DNA of 64,000 bases from Chamaecyparis obtusa (taxonomy: Eukaryota; Streptophyta; Pinopsida; Cupressales; Cupressaceae): assembly GCA_027943335.1 (NCBI GenBank), contig BSBK01002936.1, positions 420,001-484,000 of the forward strand, read 5' to 3'. Numbering within the stretch: the stretch's first letter is position 1; every line of letters begins with the position of its first letter. Positions 35,593 through 47,116 of the stretch are shown piece after piece. The position numbers and the translations under genes were made by a program. The notes beneath the pieces were generated by a model, which saw only the letters and a program-made list of their open reading frames with translations, made no database searches and had not been told where the DNA came from.

Positions 35593-37546
35593 GAGTGCTA
35601 TTTCCTTGTAAATATACCCTCTATGTATGGGACCATGTGGAAATCAACATCCAACAAGGGTTTGATTTGGAGTGATCCTTGATTTGATAATTTTTTATTT
35701 TAATTTGAAGAGATTAAAAATGTAAGATGAACTTTCAATGGATATCTCTCTCAGGTTTTTATGTATTTCAAACACAACAATCATGCATTCACTTGTCTCT
35801 TTTTACCCACTAACACAAAAATTTTTATTTGAAAGGATGTTGTCATGGGTCTTGCACAGAAAGAAACTTCAAGCACCTACCTAGAACAAGATTTGGTTCA
35901 TAAACATGGCTCTAAAAGGTGGTCTTTCTATTTTATCAAGGATTTAATATAGATTCCATTCAAAACTGAATTTTAAAATTTCATCCCCTAAGTATATTAA
36001 GGGGCTTCCCACCACTGGTATGTCAGAGTTTTGTGCAATCCATGAGGACTACTCGAGGAAGTTTGAAAATTTAAAATCCTTTTGTCACACACCCCATTAA
36101 GGATGAATGCATTTTGTTTTGTAGTGGGTTGGATTCCCATAACAAAAGCAAGCATATCCCACTTTGGGTTGTCCCTCTCACCGGCCTCGTTAAGGCAATT
36201 TCTTGGGAGGCGATCCCACTAATGTTCTAGCATGTTCATGTAAAGAAAGGAAATGGAGTTAAAAACAAGTTTTGGGGAATTTGATTCACCAAAAGGTGAA
36301 GAGCATATCCCTAATGTTTCCTTAATTTCCCAAACACAATAAATACGATTCAATTTCCTCACCCACTAACTATAGGGATTTGAGTATTTCTACTCTCCTC
36401 CACAAACAATGGGCTTTGATTTTATGTGCTTGATTTCCTCAACCTTTCTTCATAATTAAAAAGTTTAACACCTTTGGTATTTTGATTCACTAGAAGAAGT
36501 GAACAGCATAGGCCTAAATGCTAAACTTTCCAAACAAAGATGGGCTGTTTTGTAATTACTAGATTTTCAAATGCACCAATGCCATAATTTAAGGGAAAAT
36601 ATTCACTAGTTTGAGGATTACCTTTCCTTGTAGCTAGCATAGGCTAGGGGCATTTTTGAGTTATTTTTGCCATTTTTAGCTTACCTTGGCTATAGTTCCT
36701 TTCCAATGTGCTTTTCCTCCAACAAAGTTAGCCAACAAAAACAACAACAATGAAGGAAACCAAAATGAATTTGAAGAAGAAAAGTTTGAATTGAATCTAG
36801 GGCCTTATTTGCAAATTTTAAGAAAAACTTGAATTAAGGTGAGAAAATCCAATTAAGTGAAACAAACTTAGTTTTATATGCTTCTACAACTTTAAGGTAG
36901 TTCTCATAAACTTGATTTTCCTCCTCTTGTGAATCCTCAAGAACTAATTTGATGTGGAAAAAGTTCTCCTTGTTGATTTTCTTGGTCAAAGCCTTCCCTT
37001 CTTGGTTAAATCTGCTCTCTAGTTTCTTCACTTTTCTATGATCAAACATCCTGCAGAGTCATGAAAATAATTTTACCATAGTCAGATAGTGAAAATTAAT
37101 AGTTTATGCAAAAGCGCTTTTGTAATGCTTAAAAGCGCTATTTTACTACTTAGAAGTGCTGCTAATCTACTTAAAAGCGTTGTTTCAACTCTGTTAGTAA
37201 AATCAAAAGCACCCAAATAACTAATAAATGTGTTGCAGAATATATCAAAGGCAGTAAAAATGTAGTAAAAGTGCTCAGTAAATTAGCAGAAGTGATTAGG
37301 GGTCAGGGAATAAGTGATATACATCCATGCAAAGGCGTTGTAAGAATGATAGATAGATAATAGAAGGATTAAAAGCATTGTGGATCAATACAAAGGCGCA
37401 CAACTTTGTCATGAAAGTGATGAAACAGTGCTGGAAAGTGTCATTTAACTATGCAGAAGCACTATTTCTTGAAAAACATGAGAGTTAAACAAGCCTAAAT
37501 TTGATAAAAATGAAAGAATTTCAAGGGTTTAGTAAAGTGAAGCATC
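35593..37546 (-). other. Long 5' untranslated leader of the Tat Gypsy with GCGCTT motif cluster and a short ORF
   Basis: About 1.95 kb between LTR/primer site and gag. Mostly non-coding. A 71-codon minus-strand frame (37049-36834, MFDHRKVKKLESRFNQ) is charged and could encode a leader peptide or be chance. 37100-37480 repeats AAAAGCGCTT-like motifs about every 20-40 bp, mirrored at 23300-23640. Confidence 0.55.
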
Positions 37547-37569
37547 CTGCCCCATGGTGGGTGTCATTT
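37547..37569 (-). promoter_or_regulatory. Presumed primer-binding region of the Tat Gypsy
   Basis: Minus strand next to the LTR end reads AAATGACACCCACCATGGGG. It resembles, with G-to-A changes, the TGGCGCCCACC type I recall for Tat elements. The priming tRNA is not assigned. Confidence 0.45.
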
Positions 37570-38468
37570 TGTATACCATAAATAGTATCTTCATAGAATT
37601 AGTATTGACAATAAATGAAATAGTAACTAAATAAACCATAATTATAGAAACTATTTAGCAAATGAAAGATCAATTGAGCATCCTATGGCTCTCTATCTAA
37701 GAGTGTTAATAGAAGCTCTTAGTAAGCTACCATTAATGATAGTCCTAGAATGAGAAATGATAAAGATTAAGCTAAAGCTAACAATTATATTCAAATTGAA
37801 TGCTAATTAAGCTCTTAAAATGCCTTTCTAGCTATAAAATACAAGAGGTTCTATGCAATTCTCAGATGTGTGGTTATCAATTATGAGGATTTTTGGTCTT
37901 CCTTTTATAGATTTATGCAAGGGTAGGGGGTGTAGTTGTGTTGATCATGATTAAGCTTGAGTTGAGTCTTTGGTTCCACCCTTTGAAGACAATGCAAAGT
38001 TTGTGTCCTCAAAGCTTGAGACAATAAAACAAGATGAATGGACACGATTCTCTTTCACTTTGAGTGATTGAGATTTAATTTGGCTTGATCCATGTGAATG
38101 CATTTTCTGAAATCCTATTTGTTGATTGAATTTCCTCCCTTTATGGTTGTTGAGGGAAATTAGGATTTATTAATTGATTAAATTGATTTATTTAACCATG
38201 TACCCCTTGAATGGGTTTAATTTGATTTAATCCAAAACTATACAATTAATTGGCTTAATTCCACTTTGATTTGATTTCACTTGATTAAATGCTCTCAATT
38301 TTGATTTATCTTGAATTAAGACTTGATTTTAATTTTGATCAAGGATAATTGTGCATTGTGATTTAATTGTTTCAATCTTGTCCTTGATTCACTTTGATTT
38401 GCTTTATTTTTCTTTGATTTTCTTTGATTTATCATTTAATTGATCTTGTCCATTTTCAGGTGATTACA
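37570..38468 (-). repeat. 5' LTR of the Tat Gypsy element
   Basis: 899 bp, TG...CA, highly similar to 21543-22439. Flanked on its outer side by target duplication CCTGG (38469-38473). Confidence 0.95.
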
Positions 38469-38473
38469 CCTGG

Positions 38474-38724
38474 AATAGCTCTTGGTATGTGGATTGTAGC
38501 TCAAAATCTCCAATTTCACTTATCTTGCAGTGAATGTATGATCATATGTCTTGGACCAACGAAACCTTCGGCGGTATGCACAAAAATGCACATTTGTCAT
38601 CAATTTGTGATGCAATCTTAGGATGTAATTTATATCTTGATTTTTTTTATGTCAAGGATTTGATTAGTGTGACCTTCTTGTCACTATTAATCATGGATTT
38701 CATAGACTTTGATGAGGATGCCAT
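38474..38724 (-). pseudogene. Element H second ORF, N-terminal part
   Basis: The minus-strand ATG at 38724 opens MASSSKSMKSMINSDKK, and the frame (two decay stops) runs to the Gypsy insertion point. Phase agrees with the continuation at 21537 when one target duplication is removed. The start was chosen as the first ATG of the continuing frame; a start further upstream is not excluded. Function unknown. The segment lies about 570 bp downstream of the gag-like ORF. Confidence 0.55.
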
Positions 38725-39289
38725 TGTTTCAACAGTTGTAGGTCTTCACAAAAATTTTATGAAAATAAATCAGTTTACTTGGAACTTACTTGAAACAATA
38801 TAAAATGGTTCATGATCTTCTTAAATCATTGTGAATAGCTCATATTCATTTTTCTCAAATATAGCTCAAATTGATCTAGTTTTCTCTAGTTCGTTGTGTG
38901 AAGAAATGAGTTTTCTTTGACACTTATTAATACCCAAAAATCTTTTCCCGCTCAAAGTTTTCCAATAAATACTTTACCAACTGCAACTTGGTTGCCAATA
39001 AACATTTAGTTATCTCTTTTGAGACTTCAACTCAATTATCACTAACATTGGTTCATTGACTCTTCAGCTCGGTTAACCTTAACTCTTTCACTAACTAAAA
39101 AACTTTCACTCGGTCATGCTTTTACTGACTATACATATTTCATGTTCAAAACATATAACTACCTAAAGCATCTTATTTCATGTTGATTTGGTATTTCATG
39201 CATTATATATAAGGAACTGTTGTAAGATATAACCAATTAAAATTCAATTCCATACTTGTTTTGCTTAAGTGGAGGTGGTGAGATCACCT
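38725..39289 (-). other. Spacer between the two ORFs of element H
   Basis: AT-rich with no convincing coding frame on either strand. It is the place where protease and pol would start in an autonomous element, and nothing of them is seen. Confidence 0.5.
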
Positions 39290-40703
39290 AGTCTAAAGGA
39301 TGATGTGTCACCAACTATTGTGCTTTTTCTTGCATTGTCATTTGTTTCTCTTCTCCACATTTTGATCTATATCCTCATGATTCCTTTAATGATGTTCTCA
39401 TTTGCATCAATACTCAGTTTTGGTGCTCGGTCTCTACAGTCTTTACTTAAATGACTTACCTTATGACAGTGCAAACAAGTCATTCCATAATTTGTCCAAT
39501 TTCTAGATTTTCCTCTCTAGTACAATCTCATACAATTTTCTATAATATGACCATATCTACCATATGCTGTGCAATTAACCCAAGCATTGTAATCCCAAGT
39601 GTAAGCATTACCTTGTCTTCTCAATTGATATGTCTTGTTCTTTCCTTTCTGTTTCTAGATGTGTTTCATCTTTGCCCTGAATTCCTATGATATATGTCCA
39701 TGCATGTTGCAAGTACAACAATGTTTTTTCATGTAGTGTTTCTTAGGTGACTTATTCAACTTTGATCTACACTCATGTGCTTGATGTCCATATTTTTTAC
39801 AATTATAACAATAACCATCAAATTTAGGAGTAGATTTAGGAATGCATTTTTCTTTACTTCTTCAAAAATTTGATGTGTGACCTAGTTTTCCATAGTGATA
39901 GCATGAGAGATTCTTTGGACTTGGATTTTCATAGGCATTCTTTTTTTCAACTTGTTTTGATGACTCTCCCTACTCATTATAATCTAAACTAGTACTATTA
40001 TCTAGTCTTCTCTAACTATTTAGGAACTCATCCATCCTTTTGGTAGTTTCTTCATCTTTCTTTATCATCTCATTATGTTGTTGTTGAATCTTCACTTCAT
40101 TCTTTAGTATTTCATTTTCTTTCCTCAGTTTACTAATGTCTTCCAATTTCCTAGCAATCTCACTATTTACTCGGTTGATTCCCTAGCTCATGACAACCAT
40201 CTGATTGGATATTTCAAAGTGATGTTCAATAAGTCTCAATATTTCAAATTCCTTTTCTTCCATCTTTTCAATCATTTATCTTATATCTTCAATAGACAAA
40301 TTTATTTCTTGTTCTACCTCTCTTGCATTGTTCATGACATCAATCATTCTTACCACTTGAGTTTCTTGACCGATTTGCAATGTTTTCACTTGGTCAGTAA
40401 GGTGTTGATTCTTTTTAGAAAAATATGATATGGTTCCTTCAAATGCATCAGATATACTCCTAGATCCAAATCCTTCAGATACTTCCTCTATCTCTTCTTC
40501 CTGATAATCAGACTCATTGTGTCTAAATTCCAATGCCTTCCTTTTGATCAATAACTCTCTCAGTTTTTCTCTTGCTTCCTTAAATTATTATATGAGAATC
40601 TGCATCTCCAACTTCTGATTTTCAATAGTCTTATCAAGATTATACCTTTCCATCCTTAAGATCTTTTCTCTTTAGTGATTAAACTTCCTCAACAAGAGAA
40701 CTA
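39290..40703 (-). pseudogene. Element H gag-like ORF: coiled coil plus several CCHC zinc knuckles
   Basis: Starting right after the primer site, the minus strand encodes a coiled coil (40551-40000, REVEQEINLSIEDIR, KLRKENEILKNEVKIQ). A chain of zinc-knuckle motifs follows between about 39930 and 39440. Two are intact CX2CX4HX4C (CYNCKKYGHQAHEC and CLHCHKVSHLSKDC). At least three more are recognisable with one ligand lost (CYHYGKLGHTSNF, CTCNMHGHIS, CTAYGRYGHIIENC). Zinc knuckles bind element RNA in gag. The usual N-terminal gag core is not seen between primer site and coiled coil, which again suggests a non-autonomous element. Several stops are present. Confidence 0.75.
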
Positions 40704-40715
40704 GCTCTGATACCA
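40704..40715 (-). promoter_or_regulatory. Primer-binding site (initiator tRNA-Met type) of element H
   Basis: Minus strand TGGTATCAGAGC, two bases inside the LTR edge, is the known complement of the plant initiator tRNA-Met 3' end. Confidence 0.9.
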
Positions 40716-40717
40716 AT

Positions 40718-41897
40718 TGTTGGGATTATGAAAGGTGAGTTAATGAGAGGGGAGGGGTGAATCAGTAACCTTAAAAAAAAATCAATTGAATCCTTGTCAC
40801 AATGTAATTCAATAACTGACTATAGCATTTACTATCTCCATACATTAAATAACATAACTAAAATGTAAATACATCGAATCTAATCACGTAAGCAATCATG
40901 AAACTTCATACACATAGCACTTGTATTTTGGTATCGCAGAAACTCTTTTTAGAAGGTAAAAACTATGGTGGGGGTGGGACCCACAAAGCTTCACTACTAC
41001 AGTAAATAAATTTTCTGGTTAAGGCTACAAATATTGATCACTTCTGGTGATCTTACCCTGTTAGGAGTACAAAAAGATTAGCTAGATCTACCTAGTTAGA
41101 GGATTTTAACAACACAATTAAGTGTGCACTCAGTTAAGAGATTTTACATAAGACTATTAAGTCTACTCTATTAAGATATTTAATTCTACTACAATCATTA
41201 GAATGCAACAATGAAATTGATATGTAGATAGCAACTAACTTTGCCTGATTTCAAATCTAATAAATACTTAACTGATATCACCTTGTTGTGATGGATCTCA
41301 TCTCTAAATTTTTCTCAATATCCTTTTGATCTAATATCTGATTCTCTCCTTGAATTCTTTGTCTATGCTTCAACCTCACAACCCTAACTGATCTTCAAAT
41401 GTATGTATATGTGGCTACTTCATGTGTGATTCTTGTCAAAATGACATTTTTACAATTTTTATAACAAATTATTTTGACCTAATTAGGGTTATGACTACAT
41501 CTTAGAAAACCTAAGATCAACGATTCAAATGAATGACCTAAACATCATTACATAGGGATCATGAATCATTAAGTGATTACATCCACATTTAATCCTCACC
41601 TAGATCTTGGTAAAACATTTTCTAGATCAGTGTAAACCATTTACCTTGTATTTTGTGCCATTACAAACTACTATGCCATTTCTTGGCTTACTTGGTATAC
41701 ACTGCATTCATCACTCGATAATTAACTGATGCTCAGTATATGTGAATGCTCAGTTAAACTATGCTCGGTTCTTGATAATCATTTGGCTCAGTATGAGTGC
41801 TCGGTCAAGACTATATTCAATTAATATAATACTCTGCCTTGTGCCCTACTTGGTACCTGTTCTTGATGTGTTGACATATAAAAACATATAAGTAACA
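40718..41897 (-). repeat. 5' LTR of element H
   Basis: 1,180 bp. The plus strand opens TGTTGGGATTATG at 40718 and closes AAGTAACA at 41897. Homologous to 5409-6437 over all but the first 200 bp. A short tandem duplication of the outer edge (AAAACATATAAGTAACAAAT) follows at 41902-41921. Confidence 0.85.
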
Positions 41898-41921
41898 AAT
41901 GAAAACATATAAGTAACAAAT

Positions 41922-43570
41922 TGAACAATTAGATTTCAATTAAATTGAAATTTGATTCAAATGTACATCTAGAGATAAAATGTATATATATGTCTACATA
42001 TTGATTGTAATTAGGTTTCAATTAACTGATCTAGATAGGGCTTAAGGGTGCACATTGCCTTGATTAATTTAAAGATTGATTAAATTGTTTAGTTAATTGA
42101 TCTAGATTGGGCTTAAGGGTGCATATATATTAGCTTGATTAATTTTAACTTGATTGATTAGATTGAACGATTCTAGTCTATATTAGAAATTGATTAGATT
42201 GATTATAGGTAAATTGTATTTAGATTTATTAGATTGAACATCAATTAAAGATTGATTAGTTAGGATTCAATTAATTGATCTATATTATAAATTGATTAGG
42301 TTGATTCTTGGTAAATTAAATTTAGATCGATTAGATTAAACATCAATTAAAGTTTGATTAGTTAGGTTTTAAAGTTTGAGTAGTTAATTTTAAAGATTGA
42401 TTAGATTGTTCAACTTTAATTTATCTAAATAGGGCTTAAATGTGTATAATAGGTCTTAAGGGTTCATACTAATAGCTTGATTAATTTAGATTGATTAGAT
42501 TGAACATCAATTAGATTGATTAATTAGGCTTCAATTAATTGATCTAGATATAGCTTAAGGGTGTACAATAGGGCTTAAGGGGTCATATTAATAGCTTGAT
42601 TAATTTAAATTTCAATTAGATTGAACATCAGTTAGATTGATTAATTAGGCTCCAATTAATTGATAGGGCTTAAGGGGTGCATATTAGCTTGAAATTTTTT
42701 AAAGATTGATTAGATTGTTCATGTTTAATTGATCTAGATAGGGCTTAAGAGTACATATATTAGCTTGATTAATTTTAACTTTATTGGTTATTGTTCAGTT
42801 AGATTGAGTAATTAGTTTTCAATTAATTGATCTAGATAGGGCTTAAGGGTGCATGATAGGGCTTAAGAGGTCATATTGATAGCTTGATTAATTTAGATTT
42901 CAATTAGATTGAACATCAGTTAGATTGATTAATTAGGCTTCAATTAATTGATAGGGCTTAAGGGGTGCATATTAGCTTGAATTTTTTTAAAGGTTGATTA
43001 GATTGTTCAAGTTTAATTGATCTAGATAGGGATTAAGGGTACATATATTAGCTTGATTAATTTTAACTTGATTGATTAGATTGTTCAGTTAGATTGATTA
43101 ATTAGTTTTCAATTAATTGATCTAGATAGGACTTAAGGGTGCACAATAGGGCTTAAGGGGTCATATTAATAGCTTGATTAATTTAGATTTTAATTAGATT
43201 GAACATCAGTTAGATTGATTAATTAAGCATCAATTAATTGATAGGGCTTAAGGGGTGCATATTAGCTTGAAATTTTTTAAAAATTGATTAGATTGTTCAA
43301 GTTTAATTGACCTAGATAGGGCTTAAGGGTGCATAGATTACCTTGATTAATTTTAACTTGATTGATTAGATTGTTCAGTTAGATTGATTAATTAGTTTTA
43401 ATTAGTTTAAAATTAATTGATCTAGATAGGGATTAAGGGTGCATAATAGGGCTTAAGGGGCATATTAATAGCTTGATTAATTTAGATTGATTAGATTGAA
43501 CATTAGTTATATTGATTAATTGGGCTTCAATTAATTGATCTAGATACGGTTTAAGGGGTCATATTAATAG
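41922..43570. repeat. AT-rich tandem array, higher-order period about 290 bp (left block)
   Basis: Built from TTGATTAATT/GATTAGATTG words and a recurring GGGCTTAAGGGG block. That block in the same context (followed by TCATATTAATAGCTTGATTAATTTA) starts at 42571, 42859, 43149 and 43449, giving spacings of 288, 290 and 300. Irregular shorter units lie before 42571. No coding capacity. Confidence 0.85.
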
Positions 43571-45435
43571 TGTTGGTGTTTGAAAATGCTTATGCTCTTA
43601 GGCTGCCAATATGTCTTGAGACTGATATTAGGAATGGTTAGTTCCAAGTGTGAAAGCTCTACAAGACAACTGGACCAACTACAGGGACAAGACTGCCCTC
43701 TTCACTTCTGGCTTTGCAAAACCATGGCGGGTGCACCTAATCCAGTAACTTATGGCATCTTTAGGACTTTGGACTAGATTAAACAAAGCAGATGATAGCA
43801 AGAGACTACTAAATGCTAACCAATCATTCATTGAATCTCCATTGCTATGGGGTAAAATGGCCTTGTGAAGGGTATTACTACCACCAACCAAACAATAGAT
43901 TAAAACTTGAAAGGTCTTGATATATGAGTCTGGGAAGAAATAAACAAAAACCAATCAGGCATTGAACTCAATTGAACATACTAATCCTTGATCAGTGCCA
44001 TTATCCATTGGGTAGATCTTAGATACACACATTGAACATGAACCAACTATTGTCAAAGACTTAGCCATAAACATAAATATTTCAGCCCATCCACTACTTA
44101 TAACATCCCTTTGTAGACACAACATATGAATCTATGTCCCTTATAAAGTATATTTCACCTGATCCTAGATCAAGAACTAAAGACAAGAACATATACAAAG
44201 GAAACCCTATGCAATGGATCAGAAAATCCAAAATTCACAAGAATGACACCAAGAAGAGACTTGAAAGCATGAAATACTTATATTAAGTATGATGAGTCAT
44301 GTACATATTCAACATAGGCAAGAGAGGAAACCACTTCAATAACCTGCAAAAGACTACAAGGAGTTTCTATTCAACTTACATACAATGTGATACAGCCTGC
44401 TACAACCCCTTGGAACTAATCCAAATTAGAACCTCGGGACTGATTAAAATTTGAACCCTTTCTCTATCAAAAAACTTACTACTTATACCACTAGCCACCT
44501 TGGGAATCTCAAAGAGATTGCATGAAGCTTAGGGTGACTAGGGTTAGGGTTTTCACCCACCCAACCTAATGAATACAATCAATGATAACTGCAGGGGTGG
44601 AAAACCAGGCAACCTCAAGAAAGAAAATCCAAAATTGATCTTCAATCATGATGATTCTCTGAGAAAAGCATACTAAAGATCATCAAATTCCTACAAATCC
44701 ATCTGATCACCCAACTGTAAAACACCTCAAGCCATTCTTCTCATGGTATAGACCCCTGCAAACATTTATCACTTTCTTGGACCATACTGCAACAGCGAGC
44801 AAAATCAAATTCACCAATTCCAGCCACTTAAACCATCAATTTTAGTCCTTTCTATCACTGCAAACCCTCAGAGAATTCAAATCCTGGTAAAATGGTCACT
44901 TCCATGGTGCCAGTAGAGAATCAGCAGTTGACATTTGAAAATGGATCAACTTTAAGTCTTGACCATTAGATCCTTATGTTTCGCAAGCTTTATGCCTTTA
45001 ACCCATCCAGACACCTCAGGTTAACACTTAGCAAATTGGTGACAAAGCAAATCCTATTTGCAAAATGAAAACTTAACTCATCATTTAACCCTGTGAACCA
45101 ACAACTGAAGAAAACATTTAACCTGAGTCCTTTATTTAGCGAACTGGTGACTAAAGGTATTTTCACCAATTCGCAGAGTATTTCATCCCACCGCTAAATA
45201 ATTTAGCGATTATGTGACCTTCCTTCGCTGAATCGCCAGATAATTTAGAGAACTGCCAAATCTTTCCATGAACCAGTGAGCACTTTGAAATTTGTCAGCA
45301 CCGCTAACCTCGTTTATCTGGACCGCTAAACCTTTGACCCCCACCTGGGCCCGCTTTATGCCACATGTCACCCCCTCATTCGCTACTACTACCTAGTCAC
45401 TCTGACACAGGACCAACCCGCCTAGGCTTTCAAAT

Positions 45436-45500
45436 CAGATGACGGGTGTAAGATCTCATAGCTCTAACACAACCCATGAGAACTTACACCAACCGTAGAT
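45436..45500. repeat. Stem-loop module 1 in solo LTR
   Basis: GACGGGTGTAAGATCTCAT pairs imperfectly with ATGAGAACTTACACCAACC about 25 bp downstream. Confidence 0.7.
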
Positions 45501-45651
45501 CTTCTACAGATGTCAAGACCCTCTGACAAGTTGGAAATTTAGGTCCCACTGACAAAAACCCAATCATTACCTCATGGACCAATCAAAAACTGCCAACTGT
45601 GTTGACATGTCAAGTGGACCCGCTGCATAGAAAGGCTACATCATAAAGGAA

Positions 45652-45718
45652 ATCAATGGCGGGTGTATCTTCACAAGCCTCTGACACATTGCATGAGAAG
45701 ATACGCCAGCCGTTAGAT
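45652..45718. repeat. Stem-loop module 2 in solo LTR
   Basis: GGCGGGTGTATCTTC pairs with GAAGATACGCCAGCC. The loop contains CTCTGACA, which recurs in the module at 61876. Confidence 0.75.
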
Positions 45719-46136
45719 GGAAAATCTATCAGATTCACTGGGCTTGGGAAACATTAAGCCAAAAGCATAGGAAATATTAAAGCATTGACATAGGAAAAGA
45801 TTTTAATTTCATAGGGTGCCAGAATTAGGAAAATAAAAGGCCGTCGGGCGTAAAAACTTAGGAAAAATTAAAGGGAACCCTACCAGACATAAAAACCTAA
45901 CCACACAACATGAAAAGAAGACTTTTAAAAGGCACATGTGGATATAAGGTTTTAAGTCACCTGGAAAAAGTAACATGAAATTAGAACAGGGCAAGGGAAC
46001 ACTTAGGGCTTTTGAATGTAACAGCTAGATTTTTGAATTTTAGCAAGGGTTCCAGGGCCAAAGACACAAAAATAACTGCAGGGACCAGAAGAAAATTGGT
46101 ACGACCATGAAATTTTTTACAGGGGCTAACAAATAG

Positions 46137-46570
46137 ATTGATTAATTTAGATTTCAATTAGATTGAACATCAGTTAGATTGATTAATTAGGCTTCAATTG
46201 ATTGATAAGGCTTAAGGGGTGCATATTAGTTTGAAATTTTTTAAAGATTGATTAGATTGTTTAATTTAATTGATCTAGATAGGGCATAAGGGTGCATATA
46301 TTAGCTTGATTAATTTTAACTTGATTGATTATATTGTTTAGTTAGATTGATTAATTAGTTTTTAATTAATTGATCTAGATAGGGCTTAAGGGTTCATATT
46401 AATAGCTTGATTAATTTAGATTGATTAGATTGAACATCAGTTAGATTTATTAATCGGGCTTCAATTAATTGATCTACATAGCTTGATTAACTTGATTGAT
46501 TAGATTGTTCAATTAGATTGATTAATTAGTTAAAGATTGATTAGTTAGGCTTTAATTAAATTGAAATTTC
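46137..46570. repeat. AT-rich tandem array (right block)
   Basis: Continuation of the array interrupted by the solo LTR, with the same GATTAATTTAGATTTCAATTAGATTGAAC and GGGCTTAAGGG words. Confidence 0.8.
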
Positions 46571-47116
46571 ATTTAAATGTATCTAGATAAACATATGTCT
46601 ACACATGTGCTCTGAATTTATTTTAATTTGAAAATATCTATATATATTTATCTAAACAAATGTATTGACTATATGATCTCATCAAATATCAATTTAAACA
46701 TCAATGTCACATATATGTATATATTGATCACAAAAATCAAACATGTATCAATGTAAATGTCTATAGATCAATGTAAAACATGTATCAATGTAAATGTTTA
46801 TATATCAATGTAAAACACATGTATCAATATAAATGTCTATATATCAACATAAATATCTAGAAATAAATACATGTATGTTTACTAGATCAAAATGAATGTC
46901 ACATGCAAATCTAAATCTATGTACACATCAACATTATTAATGACCGCCATCATGTGCTAGATGTCTGGGCCTATGTGGATCCTCATCCCACTGGACCTAA
47001 GTTTGTACATGTAAATGTAACAATTTACAAATAAAATTAATATAATTTATTAAGCTTAAATTAAAATATAGATTTAAAAACTCAACAAATAAGTTATAAA
47101 ATTTAAATTATTTTAC
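46571..47116. repeat. AT-rich region with three copies of a ~38-bp tandem repeat
   Basis: CATGTATCAATGTAAATG-type units start at 46742, 46779 and 46818. The rest is AT-rich with no gene. Confidence 0.7.

Larger units (their letters stand above)
21543..38468 (-). mobile_element. Tat-lineage Ty3/Gypsy LTR retrotransposon, 16.9 kb, nested in element H
   Basis: LTRs at 21543-22439 and 37570-38468 both run TGTATACC...GTGATTACA on the plus strand. Flanking 5-mers are CCCGG (21538-21542) and CCTGG (38469-38473), a target duplication with one C-to-T change at a CpG. I count six differences in the first ~207 aligned LTR bases, far fewer than between the LTRs of host element H. Domain order on the minus strand is gag, protease, G-patch, RT, RNase H, second RNase H, integrase. 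That second RNase H marks the Tat lineage. An antisense plant-mobile-domain ORF lies between integrase and 3' LTR. All ORFs are broken. Confidence 0.92.
5409..41897 (-). mobile_element. Element H: old LTR retrotransposon without recognisable pol, split by nested insertions
   Basis: Two related LTRs in the same orientation (5409-6437 and 40718-41897) bracket, on the minus strand: a primer-binding site of the initiator tRNA-Met type, a coiled-coil/zinc-knuckle ORF, a long second ORF and a polypurine tract. With the hAT and Gypsy insertions removed, the internal region is only about 5.9 kb. No protease, integrase, reverse transcriptase or RNase H can be seen in it, so I read it as a non-autonomous derivative, probably Copia-related (inferred from primer site and polypurine context). 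The LTRs differ at about 20 of the first 190 aligned bases, clearly more than those of the Gypsy element nested inside. That fits an older insertion. Confidence 0.8.
43571..46131 (-). mobile_element. Solo LTR (2,561 bp) of the plus-strand Tat-like Gypsy family
   Basis: It is flanked by exact duplication AATAG (43566-43570 and 46132-46136), starts TGTTGG and ends CTAACA, and interrupts the tandem array. Its minus strand matches the 3' LTR at 61550-64000 at the start (TGTTAG, then TGTAAAAAATTTCATGG) and in inner blocks such as TGTCAGAGGCTTGTGA (45671-45686 against 61904-61919). No gag or pol is inside, so it is a recombination-derived solo LTR. It contains two imperfect stem-loop modules. Confidence 0.85.

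Noticed and set aside
40704..40715. tRNA-Met-like sequence that might be a tRNA gene
   Set aside because: Only the 12 bases of the primer-binding complement are present next to an LTR. No cloverleaf can be formed.
41922..43570. Regular repeats that might be a CRISPR array
   Set aside because: Units are about 290 bp, made of nested AT-rich words without unique spacers, in a eukaryotic genome.
43679..43954. Minus-strand 91-codon ORF in the solo LTR
   Set aside because: It lies inside LTR sequence, has no domain, and the related LTR at 61550 shows no matching ORF.
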